64,000 nt of DNA from Methylobacterium sp. AMS5 (GCF_001542815.1 NZ_CP006992.1:3043501-3107500); one strand, 5' to 3'. Shown: positions 17,241-26,399, counted from the first letter of the stretch. The notes: generated by a model from the sequence alone, not told the origin. Numbers and translations: made by a program.

Positions 17241-18197
17241 TCAGACCTGCGCGTCGGCTCCCTCGTCCGCATCGCCCGCCGGCGCCTCGGCATCCTCGCC
17301 GCGCAGGAATCGCGCCTGGAGATCGGCGACGCGGCGGACCGATTGCGCGTGTTTGGGCGAGACGGGTTCCCGTGGGGCCAGCCCCTGCTTGATCGCCAGG
17401 AGGTCGGGGTCGCCCCAGCGTTCGAGCAGCGCCTGGAAGGCCGCGTGGCGGGCGGGGTCGAAGGCGATACGGCGGCCCATCCCGTCCTTGTAGGGGTGGG
17501 GCGGGTGAAGGCCGCCGCAGGGCACGAAGCCGCCGGGGATCGGCGTCGTCGCCGCGTGGGTGCGCCCGGCCCGCAGGAGCTTCGGCAGGACGTGCGTGTG
17601 CGGTCCTTCGGGGCTGGTGCCGCCGGGGCCGGGGATCGGCGCATAGACCTCGATCCGCCCGATGCGGGCGCGGAAGATCCGGTGAGGGCTCATCGCGACG
17701 AGGCGCGGGCCGATCGGGTTGTCCATGGCGAAGATCGGCTTCCCGACCCCCGCGCGCAGGCAGGCGATGGCATCGGGGTCGCTCGTGCGCACACAGGCAT
17801 CGACGGCCAGCAGCCCGAGCCCGAGATCGAACAGGATCGCCGCGCGGTCCTGCTCCCGCGCCGCCTCCAGGTCGGGACCGAGTTCGGTGACGACCGTTCG
17901 CCCGCTCATGGCGCAGGCCGAATCGGGCAGGCACAACGCCACGGCGTGGTTGTAGCCGCCGGAGAATCCGGTCTCGTAGGCGACGGGCCTGAGACCGGGG
18001 CTGAGCGTCAGCGCGACGGCGCCGCGATCGGTGGCGAGGCCCATTCGCCCGTCCGGCAGGGGTCGCACCGGCTCGTCGTCGTCGCGCATGAACTCGGCGA
18101 TGGCGCCGAAGCTGCCGAGACTCCAGGCGGTGCCGGCATCGGGGAGCGCAGCGTGCAGCAGGCCTTCGACCTCAGAGGGTACGGGGGTCGGCGGCAT
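17241..18197 (-). CDS. Conserved hypothetical protein linked to ABC uptake genes
   Basis: A 318-residue soluble protein without signal peptide or obvious catalytic fold that I can name. Distinctive stretches are GFSGGYNHAVALCLP (about residue 95), HTHVLPKLL (about 215) and GGFVPCGGLHPPHPYKDG (about 240); the histidines and cysteine could bind metal. Its start overlaps the end of the ATPase gene by 26 bases on the same strand, so it is the last gene of the ABC uptake operon and probably acts on, or senses, the imported metal complex. That role is inferred from context only. Confidence 0.6.
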   Translation of the reverse strand: MPPTPVPSEVEGLLHAALPDAGTAWSLGSFGAIAEFMRDDDEPVRPLPDGRMGLATDRGAVALTLSPGLRPVAYETGFSGGYNHAVALCLPDSACAMSGRTVVTELGPDLEAAREQDRAAILFDLGLGLLAVDACVRTSDPDAIACLRAGVGKPIFAMDNPIGPRLVAMSPHRIFRARIGRIEVYAPIPGPGGTSPEGPHTHVLPKLLRAGRTHAATTPIPGGFVPCGGLHPPHPYKDGMGRRIAFDPARHAAFQALLERWGDPDLLAIKQGLAPREPVSPKHAQSVRRVADLQARFLRGEDAEAPAGDADEGADAQV

Positions 18198-18987
18198 CTC
18201 TCGTCTCCTTCGCTGTCACGCGGGCCCAGGGCAGGATGTAGGGCGTGCCGTCTGGTGCCTGTCCGCGCCGGACCGTGACGCCGAAGGTCGCGGCCAGCCG
18301 CGCATCGGTGAGCGCGTCCTCGGGCCGCCCGTCGGCGACGATGCGCCCGGCCTCCATCACCACGATCCGGTCGCAGCAGCGAGCGGCCAGCGTGAGATCG
18401 TGCAGCACCGCCACCACGCCCGTCCCGCCCCGGGCGATGTCGCGGAGCAGGGCCATGGCGTCGAGCTGGTGGGCCGGATCGAGGGCGGTGATCGGCTCAT
18501 CGGCGAGCAACCACGCAGCCTCCACCGCGAGCGCGCGGGCGAGCAGCACCCGCATCCGCTCACCGGAGGAGAGCGTCGGCTCGAAGCGCTCGGCGAGGTC
18601 GGCGATACCGGTCGCTGCCATGGCACGGACAATGGCGGCCACATCGGCGCCGGAGAGGCCGGCGAAGGCACGGCGGTGGGGCAGGCGGCCGAGCGCCACG
18701 ATCTCGCGGACCCGCATCGGCCAGCCGACGCCCGCCCCCTGGAACAGGGCGGCGATCCGGCGAGCACGGGCCTCGCGGGAGAGGCGGTCGAGCGGCGCAC
18801 CGTCGAGGGCCACGCCCCCCTTCGTCGGGCGAAGGAGGCCGGCGAGAATCCGCAACAGCGTCGTCTTGCCGGCCCCGTTCGGCCCGACGAGGCCGACGAG
18901 GCGGCCGGGTTCGAGGGCGAGGCCGATGCCGGACAGGAGGGCGCGGCCGTCGATGGTGACATCGACGGCGTGGGCGGAAAGGCTCAT
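18172..18987 (-). CDS. ABC transporter ATPase, iron-complex/B12 type
   Basis: A 271-residue cytoplasmic ATPase energising import. Walker A is GPNGAGKTT (about residues 34-42), the Q-loop lies near ALFQGAG, the signature is LSSGERMRVLLARAL (about 140), Walker B is WLLADEP (about 162) and the switch histidine is in VLHDLTLA. The signature LSSGE is the LSGGE type seen in FecE/HmuV/BtuD ATPases. Its ATG overlaps the permease stop by four bases. Ligand could be heme, siderophore or cobalamin. Confidence 0.92.
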   Translation of the reverse strand: MSLSAHAVDVTIDGRALLSGIGLALEPGRLVGLVGPNGAGKTTLLRILAGLLRPTKGGVALDGAPLDRLSREARARRIAALFQGAGVGWPMRVREIVALGRLPHRRAFAGLSGADVAAIVRAMAATGIADLAERFEPTLSSGERMRVLLARALAVEAAWLLADEPITALDPAHQLDAMALLRDIARGGTGVVAVLHDLTLAARCCDRIVVMEAGRIVADGRPEDALTDARLAATFGVTVRRGQAPDGTPYILPWARVTAKETRDAADPRTL

Positions 18988-20024
18988 GCGGGCCGCCCCC
19001 GGTTCCGCAGCAGCAGGACGATCAGGAACGGCGCACCGACGAGGGCGGTGACCACGCCGAGCTTCAGCTCGGGCCGGGTGGCGAAGAGCCGGACGCCGAG
19101 ATCGGCCGCGAGCACCAGCACGGCTCCGGCAAAGCCGCTCGGCCACAGGCTCGCCCCCGGCCGGCCGCCGACGAGCGGCCGCACGAGGTGCGGCACCACG
19201 AGCCCGACGAAACCGATGGCGCCACTGACCGCCACACCGCTGCCGACGGCGAGCGCCGCCCCGGCGATCATCCGCAACCGGACCGAGGTGAGATCGAAGC
19301 CGAGGCTCGCGGCGGTGTCCTCGCCGAGCGCCAGGGCGTCGAGCGCGGAGGCCGTCGAGAGCATCAGCGCCCAGCCCAGCGCCATGAGCGGCAAGCAGAG
19401 CAGAACGTGATCGAGGCTGCGGTCGGCCAGCGATCCCATCAGCCAGAACACGATCTCCAGGGCCGCATAGGGGTTCGGCGACAGGTTGAGGGCGAGCGCG
19501 GTGAGCGCGCCCGCGAAGCTGGAAAGCCCCACGCCCGCGAGGATCAGGCCGAGCGTGCCGCTGCCGCGGGCGGCGAGGCCGATCAGCAGCAGTGCGGCAC
19601 AGGCCGCCCCGGCAATGCCGCCGAGGGGCAGGGCGAGGCCCACACTGCCGGCAAGGCCGCCATAGAACACGATCACCGCGCCGAGGGCCGCCGCCGAGGA
19701 GATGCCGAGGATGCCGGGATCGGCCAGCGGATTGCGCAGGAAACCCTGCATCACCGCCCCGGTCAGGCCGAGGCTGAAGCCCACGAATCCGCCGAGCAGG
19801 GCGCGGGGAAGTCGCAGCTCCCACAGCACCAAAGCGGCCAGGGTCTCCCGACCGGCGATCCGATCGGCCGCCGCCGCGACGAGATCGACGGTCGCATAGC
19901 CGACCGCCACCGAGGCGAGCGTGAGCAGTACCGAGGCGAGCGCGAGGGCAAGCGTGAGCGGGGCCGGCCGCGCCGCGCGAAACCACCGCGTCGGGCGCTC
20001 GGTGCGGAGAAGGGGAGCGTTCAC
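18984..20024 (-). CDS. ABC transporter permease, FecCD family
   Basis: A 346-residue inner-membrane permease with about nine or ten helices. FecCD/BtuC hallmarks include LRLPRALLGGFVGFSLGLTGAVMQ (about residues 70-95), NPLADPGILGISSAAALGA, LGFDLTSVRLRM and the coupling region GAIGFVGLVVPHLVRPL (about 275-290). A GTG start at 20024 is chosen because it overlaps the stop of the upstream binding-protein gene by four bases (GTGA), indicating translational coupling. It pairs with the ATPase downstream. Confidence 0.92.
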   Translation of the reverse strand: MNAPLLRTERPTRWFRAARPAPLTLALALASVLLTLASVAVGYATVDLVAAAADRIAGRETLAALVLWELRLPRALLGGFVGFSLGLTGAVMQGFLRNPLADPGILGISSAAALGAVIVFYGGLAGSVGLALPLGGIAGAACAALLLIGLAARGSGTLGLILAGVGLSSFAGALTALALNLSPNPYAALEIVFWLMGSLADRSLDHVLLCLPLMALGWALMLSTASALDALALGEDTAASLGFDLTSVRLRMIAGAALAVGSGVAVSGAIGFVGLVVPHLVRPLVGGRPGASLWPSGFAGAVLVLAADLGVRLFATRPELKLGVVTALVGAPFLIVLLLRNRGRPA

Positions 20025-20854
20025 GGCTGCTCCGCCCTCTGCCGGGCCGCTTCGGCGAGGCGCGCCACCACCTCCGCGACCTGCGGGCCGGGGCAGGCCC
20101 ACAACCGGTTCGGGATCGAGACAAGGCGGCCCCGTTGCCGGAGCGCGGCGAGAACCGGATGGTGCAGCAGCGTGTCGGCGAGCGAGGGAGTGCCGGGCTC
20201 GGCTTGGTCCATGACGATGACATCCGCGTTCGCCAAGGCTGCGGCCTCCAACGGCACCTGCCCGAACCGGTCGCGGCCGATCTCGGCGGCGACGTTGACG
20301 AGCCCGGCGGCGCGGATCAGCGCGTCGCCGAGACTGCCGGGCGCCACGGTGAAGGCATTCGGGCGCATCACCAGGGCGCGCAGCGGCTTTTCCGACGGCG
20401 TGACCGCGGCGAGGCGCGCATCGAGATCCGCGACCATCGCCTCGCCGCGCTCCGCATGGCCCAGAGCGGCGGCCACGGTGCGGATCTGCCCGCGCACGCC
20501 GTCGAGATCGGCCGGCACGCCGAGTTCGAGCACGGGAAAACCGGTGCGCTTGAGCATGGCCACGGTGGCCCGCGTCGTGAACGCGCCCGCCACGACGAGG
20601 TTGGGGCGCAAAGCCAAGATCTCCTCCGAGAGGCCGCGGATCACCGGCAATCCCTCGGCCCTGTCCGCCACCAGCGAGCCACGGGGATCGCGGGCGAACC
20701 CGGTGACGCCCACCACCTGCGCCCGGTCGGCGAGGCGCAGGACCAGCTCGTCCGCGCACAGGTTCATCGAGACGACGCGCGTCGGCATCGCCGCGGCGAA
20801 AGATGCATTCGGCAGGAGGGTCAGCAGCAGGGCGAGGGCGTGGCGCAGCCGCAT
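20021..20854 (-). CDS. ABC transporter substrate-binding protein, BtuF/FecB-like
   Basis: A 277-residue periplasmic binding protein (class III, TroA-like fold with a rigid helix). The signal peptide covers about residues 1-22 (LALLLTLLPNASFAAA). The domain starts with RVVSMNLCADELVLRLAD and includes LSEEILALRPNLVVAG, which are typical of metal-complex or cobalamin binders. It is the first intact gene of the minus-strand uptake operon. Directly upstream are the last codons of a lost receptor gene, suggesting that the system once had its own outer-membrane partner. Confidence 0.88.
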   Translation of the reverse strand: MRLRHALALLLTLLPNASFAAAMPTRVVSMNLCADELVLRLADRAQVVGVTGFARDPRGSLVADRAEGLPVIRGLSEEILALRPNLVVAGAFTTRATVAMLKRTGFPVLELGVPADLDGVRGQIRTVAAALGHAERGEAMVADLDARLAAVTPSEKPLRALVMRPNAFTVAPGSLGDALIRAAGLVNVAAEIGRDRFGQVPLEAAALANADVIVMDQAEPGTPSLADTLLHHPVLAALRQRGRLVSIPNRLWACPGPQVAEVVARLAEAARQRAEQP

Positions 20855-20861
20855 GACGGGC

Positions 20862-20930
20862 TCAGAACGAGATCAATCGAGCCCCGCCATAGACCGCGAG
20901 CCCCGGCCCGAGGAAGGGGGATGGAGAACC
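20862..20930 (-). pseudogene. C-terminal remnant of a TonB-dependent receptor
   Basis: Read on the minus strand, the bases just upstream of the binding-protein gene end GPGLAVYGGARLISF followed by a stop, which matches the last beta-strand of outer-membrane receptors with a terminal Phe. Sequence further upstream in this frame no longer resembles a receptor. Only about 15-20 codons survive, with an 8-base gap to the binding-protein ATG, the arrangement expected if receptor and ABC genes once formed one operon. The exact breakpoint is not defined. Confidence 0.55.
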
Positions 20931-21052
20931 AGATGGCGGCCCGGACAACGAGCAGCATCGATCCGGCCCAGGCGACAAGCCGCGCAAGGAGAGAGGAGTG
21001 GGGCGCGGGAAGGAGCCTCGGGCGGCGGCGGCGGCGGGGAGGCTCACCGCAA

Positions 21053-21133
21053 AGTGTCTCTCACGAAACTTCCACGGTGCTGTCATCGCCAGAACGAGAG
21101 ACGTCGGGGACCGGGGGTTTTGTGAGGCACTCC
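21053..21133. repeat. 81-bp repeat with inverted ends, family B, copy 1
   Basis: The element begins AGTGTCTCTCACGAAACTTCC and its other end reads, on the opposite strand, GGAGTGCCTCACAAAAC, so the ends are imperfect inverted repeats. A second copy of exactly the same length lies at 36680-36760 in the same orientation; ends are well conserved and the middle is not. It lies in the otherwise gene-free stretch 20931-21410 next to the receptor remnant. Confidence 0.65.
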
Positions 21134-21410
21134 AATTGCGGGGCAGCCACGGCATGGGGCGCGAAAGCCGGCGCTGCGTTCCCCTCTGGTCCCCGAAGGA
21201 AACCGTCGGCTCCAAGCGGAGCGAGGGATTCGGCGGCGGGTCAACATTCCCCTCGCGTGGTCGGACACAACGAGAGCGGCTTCTTCTTGTGATCGATCGG
21301 GTACTCTGCCGGCTCAGGACACGGGCAAAGCCGGATAAGCTGCATACGCACCGACTTGATCTTCGTAGTTCAAAGACCACAATCCCCTATACCGACGATC
21401 CGCCGTACGC

Positions 21411-21704
21411 GTGTTTTTTCAGACTTGGATCGACGATTTGCGCGACGTTCGCGCCGTTGCGCGCATCGCCAAGCACATCGATCGGTTGGCACTCGGCAAT
21501 CCGGGCGATGTCAAATCGGCAGGAGGCGGTGGCAGCGAAATGCGGATCGATCACGGCCCCGGCCACGGGATCGACTTCACCGCCCAAGGCAAACAGATCG
21601 TCATTTTGCTTTGCGGCGGAGACACGAGTTCACAGGAGCGGGACATCCGAGCTGCGAAAGCGCTCGCGAAGGCGCTGAGGTCCAAACTCAATCAGCTTAA
21701 CTAG
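21411..21704 (+). CDS. HI1419/Gp49-type addiction-module toxin, orphan
   Basis: A 97-residue protein of the RelE/HigB-superfamily killer proteins (HI1419, Gp49-like), which in family members cleave mRNA at the ribosome. Matching segments are WIDDLRDVRAVARIAKHIDR, LALGNPGDVKS, SEMRIDHGPGHGIDF, IVILLCGGDTSSQERDI and AAKALAKAL. A GTG is the first start in frame after a stop, so the N-terminus may be a few residues short. Where relatives usually have GYRVY and GGDK it has GHGID and GGDT, so basic or aromatic residues expected at the active site are missing. No antitoxin gene follows; an antidote-like gene lies 5.4 kb downstream on the same strand. Confidence 0.75.
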   Translation: MFFQTWIDDLRDVRAVARIAKHIDRLALGNPGDVKSAGGGGSEMRIDHGPGHGIDFTAQGKQIVILLCGGDTSSQERDIRAAKALAKALRSKLNQLN

Positions 21705-21725
21705 GGCAAGGGCTGCTAAGGGTGG

Positions 21726-21891
21726 GAAGCGGACCCTGACGCTTCGCCCTGAAGCAGACGTTCCGCAGCCGACCCAGTCTAGTCGGCTGGAACGCTGTCG
21801 TCGTCCCCCGAAGCAGACTTTCATCGGCCGTGCGGCAAATTCAGCTCGGGGTGGGAGCGGCAATAAATTTTTCGCCCGGAAGCAGCCTTTC
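21726..21891. repeat. Degenerate GAAGCRGAC motif cluster
   Basis: Four related short motifs occur at 21726, 21751, 21810 and 21879 (GAAGCGGACC, GAAGCAGACGTTC, GAAGCAGACTTTC, GGAAGCAGCCTTTC). The cluster begins 22 bases after the toxin stop codon. The same motif recurs at 26939 and 27001, just before the antitoxin-like gene. The rest of 21705-22106 has no convincing gene. Confidence 0.5.
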
Positions 21892-22106
21892 AGCTTCACG
21901 CCCCTTTCAGAGTTGGGGTGGTCTGGCGGCAACTTTCAAAACTGACGCTCGGCGAAGGCCCCGTTTATCGGCATCCTTTGACCGAGTAAATTCGCACCAG
22001 ACTTTTGCAACGGCTAGAACCGCTCCCGCTCATTTAGCGACGGCCAAGTCGGTGTCGTAGCCGGCCGCGGCGAGGCAGTTGCGGCACTCGCCGGTCGTAA
22101 AGCGTG

Positions 22107-23027
22107 TCATCGTCCGTTTGCCCGCTCATTGCCCCCCAGAATCAACTGATGGGACACCCAGTCGTAGGGCTGCACGTACTCTCCGCGGGCAAGCTTCACG
22201 GCATCGTTCACCGCCTGGGCCCCCTGCAACGGCGCATCTTGAAGGACGCTGACCGACAAGTTGCCGCTCTTCACGGCCGCGATCCCGTCCGACGTTCCGT
22301 CGACGCCGCCGACCAGGACCTTGCCCGAGAGGCCGGCCGCTTTGAGGGCGGCCACCGCACCGAGGGCCATCTCGTCGTTGTTAGCCGCGATGGCGTCAAG
22401 CTTCAGGCCGCTGCGCAGCCACGCCGTTACCTGATCCTGCGCCTGCCGCCGGCTCCAATCGGCGCTCGCCTCCGCCAAGAGCTTTAGCCCTGGCCGTTGC
22501 CCGAGGATCTCCTTTACGCCGGCGGTGCGCTCCTGGGCGGCGTTTTCGCTGTCCTTTCCACGCAGGATGGCCACGTTGCCGCGATCCCCGAGACGCTGCG
22601 CAAGCATTCGCATCTGCACTCGGCCCGCTACGAGGTGGTTCGCGCTGACGATCGCCATTCTGTTGGTCACCGGACCGCTCGGTCGCCTGTTTACGAACAC
22701 CACTGGAATCCCGGCCACTGCGGCCATCTCGGTGATCGTCCTGGCGCTGGCATCATCGACGGGCGTGACGATCAGGGCTGCCGGCTTTGCTTCAAGGGCT
22801 GCGCGAGCCTGGGTCACCTGGGTCTCGCCCTTGCCGGCCGCCTCCGCCACATCGACTGAGACGGAGAACTTGGAAGCGGCCGTGCTGATGACCGCGGACT
22901 GCAGACTATCCAGGAAACGGTCGCCCGCCTCCGGCATCAAGAAGGTCAGTCTCGTTTCGGCGGCGGCCGGCGCGGCCAGAGCGATCAGCAGCAGGGCGGC
23001 AGGCAGGGGTCTATTGAGTTGCTTCAT
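22107..23027 (-). CDS. Periplasmic sugar-binding protein, RbsB-like
   Basis: A 306-residue type I periplasmic binding protein (Peripla_BP_4 fold). From MKQLNRPLP a signal peptide runs to AAPAAAE. Hallmarks are ARAALEAKPAALIVTPVDDA (about residue 75), GIPVVFVNR (about 105), AANNDEMALGAVAALKAAG (about 215) and VGGVDGTSDGIAAVKSG (about 240), all usual in ribose/galactose-type binders. An alternative ATG at 23054 overlaps the stop codon of the chemoreceptor gene (ATGA). No permease or ATPase gene is near, so a sensory role with the adjacent chemoreceptor is plausible. The sugar is not predictable. Confidence 0.85.
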   Translation of the reverse strand: MKQLNRPLPAALLLIALAAPAAAETRLTFLMPEAGDRFLDSLQSAVISTAASKFSVSVDVAEAAGKGETQVTQARAALEAKPAALIVTPVDDASARTITEMAAVAGIPVVFVNRRPSGPVTNRMAIVSANHLVAGRVQMRMLAQRLGDRGNVAILRGKDSENAAQERTAGVKEILGQRPGLKLLAEASADWSRRQAQDQVTAWLRSGLKLDAIAANNDEMALGAVAALKAAGLSGKVLVGGVDGTSDGIAAVKSGNLSVSVLQDAPLQGAQAVNDAVKLARGEYVQPYDWVSHQLILGGNERANGR

Positions 23028-23053
23028 GGCAAGCCTCGGCGGAAGTGTGAGCA

Positions 23054-24760
23054 TCAGGCGGCACGTACGGTGTCGAGGAACGACTGCACCTGTCGGCGCA
23101 GCAGATCGGATTGCTGGGCGAGTTCACCCGAGGCGCATAGAACCTGCGCGGCGCCGGTCCCGGTTTCCTCGACGTTGCTCGCCACGCCGGAGATGTTGGC
23201 GGTTACCTCGCCGGTGCCGCTCGAGGCCTGGGCAATGGCCTGAACGATCTCGCGCGTCGCCGCCCCCTGCTCCTCGATGGCCGACGCGATGGCGGTTGCC
23301 GTCTCGTTGATCGAGCGGATCGAGGCGGAGATGCCGTCGATGGCCGTGGCGGTCCGGCCGGTGGAGGACTGGATCGCCTCGATCTTGGCGGTGATCTCGC
23401 GGGCCGAATGGGAGGTTTGGGTGGCGAGTTCCTTGACCTCCGCGGCCACGACCGCGAAGCCGCGGCCGGCTTCACCGGCCCGCGCCGCTTCGATCGTTGC
23501 GTTGAGTGCCAGCAGGTTGGTCTGGCCCGCAAGGCCGGCGATGGTGTCGACCACTTCGCCGATGCTGGCGGCCACGCCCGTCAGTTCGCGCACCAGCACG
23601 GTCATTCCCTCGGTCTCACGAACGGCGGCCTGCGACATCGCCGAGGAGCGCTCGACTTGGGCGCCGATCTCCGTCACCGAGGCATCAAGTTCCTCGGCAG
23701 CGCCCGCGATCGACTGGATGTTGACAGAGGCTTCCTCGGCCGCCGCGGAGACTGCCACGGCGCGCACGGATGTCGCTTCGGCCGACACCGAGAGGTGGCG
23801 GGCGGTCGTCTGCATCTGAACGGCCGCCGAGGACACGGACGTGACGATCCCCCCGACCGACTGATCGAACGCCTCCGCCAACTCGCGCATGGCGATCCGG
23901 CGCTGCGCCTCCGCCCCAGCGCGCTGGGCGGCCACTTCGGCCTCGAGAGCCTTGTTGCGGATAATGTTGTCCTTGAAGACTTGAACCGCGGCCGCCATCA
24001 GGCCGATCTCGTCGGAGCGGCGCTGATCGGGGACCTCAACGCCGATATCGTCATCCGCGAGCCGGCCCATCGCGACGGTCATGCGCCCGATCGGGTGGGA
24101 GATCGTCATCGTCAGAAGCCAGCCGGCCAGCGTGCAGAGCGTCAGCAGACAGGCCAAGGCCGAGACGATCCAGAAGCGGGCCGAGGCGCGGATCTCCTGG
24201 GCGGCGGCCGTGGCGATCTCGACCTCCTGTTGACGATAGGCCTGCACGGCCCGCACCGCGGTGTAGAAGTTGGCAGCCTCCGAGAGCATGTCACCCTGCA
24301 GCACAGCTGTTCCGGTCTCGCTCAGGCCGGCCCGGTCGAGGATGAGGATCTCCTCTTCGATCGCCAGGAAGTGCTGCCACGCGTTACGGAGGGTTTCGGC
24401 GAGCTGGGCCTCGCGCGGGCCCTCGATCATGGTTGCGTAATCGCCCCAGGCCTTCGAGAAGGCGATGCGGCTCTCCTCGGCTTCCCGCGCATAGGCGCTG
24501 CGCTGCGTCTCGCTCGGGCTGTAGTGCTGCAGCGCCGTCAGCGCACGGAGCTGCTGGCTGAGGCGGGCGAGGTCGCCCAGCAAGGTCACGGCCTCGACCT
24601 GACGGGCCAGCGCCGCGCCGATCGCCGAGACCTGATCGACCTTAATGATCGCGAAGCCGCCGGTCAGACCGGACAACACAACCAGGATCGCGAACGTACC
24701 GATGATTTTCGACGTGATGGATCGTAGATTGATCGAGCGAATTCTATGGCCGATCGGCAT
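23054..24760 (-). CDS. Methyl-accepting chemotaxis protein
   Basis: A 568-residue inner-membrane chemoreceptor. A first membrane helix (about residues 17-38, [21 protein letters not shown]), a periplasmic helical-bundle sensor (about 40-190) and a second helix (about 193-215) are followed by a HAMP linker ([17 protein letters not shown]) and a long signalling coiled coil. The hairpin tip is [31 protein letters not shown], cited here as [20 protein letters not shown], the segment that contacts CheA and CheW. It lies between porin and sugar-binding-protein genes and probably steers swimming toward a carbohydrate. No che genes are in the window. Confidence 0.92.
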   Translation of the reverse strand: MPIGHRIRSINLRSITSKIIGTFAILVVLSGLTGGFAIIKVDQVSAIGAALARQVEAVTLLGDLARLSQQLRALTALQHYSPSETQRSAYAREAEESRIAFSKAWGDYATMIEGPREAQLAETLRNAWQHFLAIEEEILILDRAGLSETGTAVLQGDMLSEAANFYTAVRAVQAYRQQEVEIATAAAQEIRASARFWIVSALACLLTLCTLAGWLLTMTISHPIGRMTVAMGRLADDDIGVEVPDQRRSDEIGLMAAAVQVFKDNIIRNKALEAEVAAQRAGAEAQRRIAMRELAEAFDQSVGGIVTSVSSAAVQMQTTARHLSVSAEATSVRAVAVSAAAEEASVNIQSIAGAAEELDASVTEIGAQVERSSAMSQAAVRETEGMTVLVRELTGVAASIGEVVDTIAGLAGQTNLLALNATIEAARAGEAGRGFAVVAAEVKELATQTSHSAREITAKIEAIQSSTGRTATAIDGISASIRSINETATAIASAIEEQGAATREIVQAIAQASSGTGEVTANISGVASNVEETGTGAAQVLCASGELAQQSDLLRRQVQSFLDTVRAA

Positions 24761-24870
24761 GGCGGCGAACCTTCAATGAGGGCGGGCCCGAATGGAGTTC
24801 GATTGTGGAAGGTCGGGGCGTTTGCGTTGGCGCGGGTCGCATTGCTGCGCTGGCCCCATGCCTCTCCCCG

Positions 24871-26364
24871 TCAGAACGTGACGCCGCTTTTGACGCCGAA
24901 GACGAGGATGTCGGTCCGTCCGGCGACGCCACCGGGACGGTTGATGAACTGGATGTTGGGCCGGACCACCACGTCGGGAGAGAGGGCAAGGCTGTAGAAG
25001 ACTTCCAGCGCGCGCTCGTATCCGGGGATCGGGCGGGCGCCGCCGTCGAGCAGGTTGGCCGCCTGGAGGCTCTGCGCCAGGCCACGGCTGGCATGCGACT
25101 GGCCGATGCCGAAGCCGATCCAATCGAGCGGACGCGCAGCCCAGAAGCCTTTGTAGACGAAGCCGATGGTCTCCTGCCTGTCGATGAACGAGGTCGAGGA
25201 ATTGGCCATCGTGACGCGGACGAAGGCGGAGAAGCTGCCCAACGGGTTGGCGGGGTTGGGACGGTAGAGTTCCTGTACGGCCACGCCGTAGAGGCCGCTG
25301 CGCTCGCGGTTCGCCACCGGCGCGCCTCCGACCACCGCCAGGGGCAGGCCTTCGCGGTTGAGGAAGAGGTCGGGCCCGCCTCCGGTCTGGTACCACGCAC
25401 CGACCGTATAGCTGCCGGGATAGGAGAAGGGCGGGAGCGTCGGGAAGGCCGCGGCCTCGACGATGGCCAAGGCGCCCACGGCGCCGGACGGGTCGAAGTT
25501 GAAGCCGTTCTCGAGGTCGCGCGGATTGACCTGATACACGCCGGCCATCAGATAACCGGTGTCGGTGTTGCCGAGCCGCAGGCGGGCGGCATATTGCGAG
25601 ACCGGCCAGTTGTACCAGTAGTTGCCGACGAGGTTGCCGGGCTGGTTGCCGCAGAAGGTGAGGTTCTGGAACTCGCAGGCGAAGCCGGCAAAGTCGGTGC
25701 TGACCGGCAGGCGGCCGAACTTGAGGTCGACGAACTCGCCGAAGCGCTGGGTGTAGGAGAGCTGGGTCAGGCGCGGGAACCGGCCGCGGCCGAAGATTTC
25801 CTCGGTCTGCTGGAGCACACCGAAGTGCTGGTCCGCGGTGAGGCCGCGGCCGAAGCGGTAGGTGAGAGCGACGTTGAAGGTGCCGCCGGCGAGTCCGGCG
25901 AGGCGATCCATGTCGACGGCGGAACGGACGGCGAGCTGCCCTGCGCCGCGCAGCGACTGGTAGGGGCCGCCCTGAACATTGGTCGAGGTCTGGTAGTCGA
26001 AGCTGCCGTCCATGCGGATGCCGGCACGGAAGAGATCGTCTCGCACACCGCCGAAATTGCCAAGCACGCCCCATTGCGGGGCGGCGCTCTGGGTGTCGAG
26101 GCTGCCGGCCGGGGCCGTGTTGACCCCGGCCGCCGTCGAGGGGCGCGCCAGGGGCAGGCCGGCGCCACCGAAGGCCGGTCGTGCGGGTCCGGAGAGGCGG
26201 CGGAGGCGCGGAATGGCCGAGAGGGTGGGGGGCTCGGCTCCGTGAGCCGAAGCCATCCCGCGTTCGGGGCCGGTTTGCGCGAGGGCAGGGATCTTCCCCG
26301 ACGCGACGATGTGCGCCATCGCAAGCGAGAGCGACAGAATGAGCGGTCTTCCTGGCGGCGACAT
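24871..26364 (-). CDS. Carbohydrate-selective porin, OprB family
   Basis: A 497-residue outer-membrane porin. The signal peptide starts at MSPPGRPLILSLSLAMAHIV and ends near ALAQ. After a low-complexity linker the barrel begins about residue 95 (WGVLGNFGGVRDDLFRAGIR); later OprB-like strands include FGEFVDLKFGRLPVSTDF, NPRDLENGFNFDPSG and the final FGVKSGVTF with terminal Phe. The ATG at 26364 is used because it opens the signal peptide. It heads a three-gene minus-strand unit with the chemoreceptor and the sugar-binding protein. Its promoter should lie in the AT-rich stretch upstream. Confidence 0.88.
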   Translation of the reverse strand: MSPPGRPLILSLSLAMAHIVASGKIPALAQTGPERGMASAHGAEPPTLSAIPRLRRLSGPARPAFGGAGLPLARPSTAAGVNTAPAGSLDTQSAAPQWGVLGNFGGVRDDLFRAGIRMDGSFDYQTSTNVQGGPYQSLRGAGQLAVRSAVDMDRLAGLAGGTFNVALTYRFGRGLTADQHFGVLQQTEEIFGRGRFPRLTQLSYTQRFGEFVDLKFGRLPVSTDFAGFACEFQNLTFCGNQPGNLVGNYWYNWPVSQYAARLRLGNTDTGYLMAGVYQVNPRDLENGFNFDPSGAVGALAIVEAAAFPTLPPFSYPGSYTVGAWYQTGGGPDLFLNREGLPLAVVGGAPVANRERSGLYGVAVQELYRPNPANPLGSFSAFVRVTMANSSTSFIDRQETIGFVYKGFWAARPLDWIGFGIGQSHASRGLAQSLQAANLLDGGARPIPGYERALEVFYSLALSPDVVVRPNIQFINRPGGVAGRTDILVFGVKSGVTF

Positions 26365-26399
26365 GGATTTCACAGGTCCGGAGAGGAGGCGATCGGCGC

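Noticed and set aside
20931..21410. Possible cobalamin riboswitch upstream of the BtuF-like gene
   Set aside because: I looked for the conserved B12-box on the minus strand and did not find it.
20998..21678. 226-codon frame across the receptor remnant region and toxin gene
   Set aside because: It crosses a family B repeat and runs out of phase with the toxin gene, which has clear family motifs.
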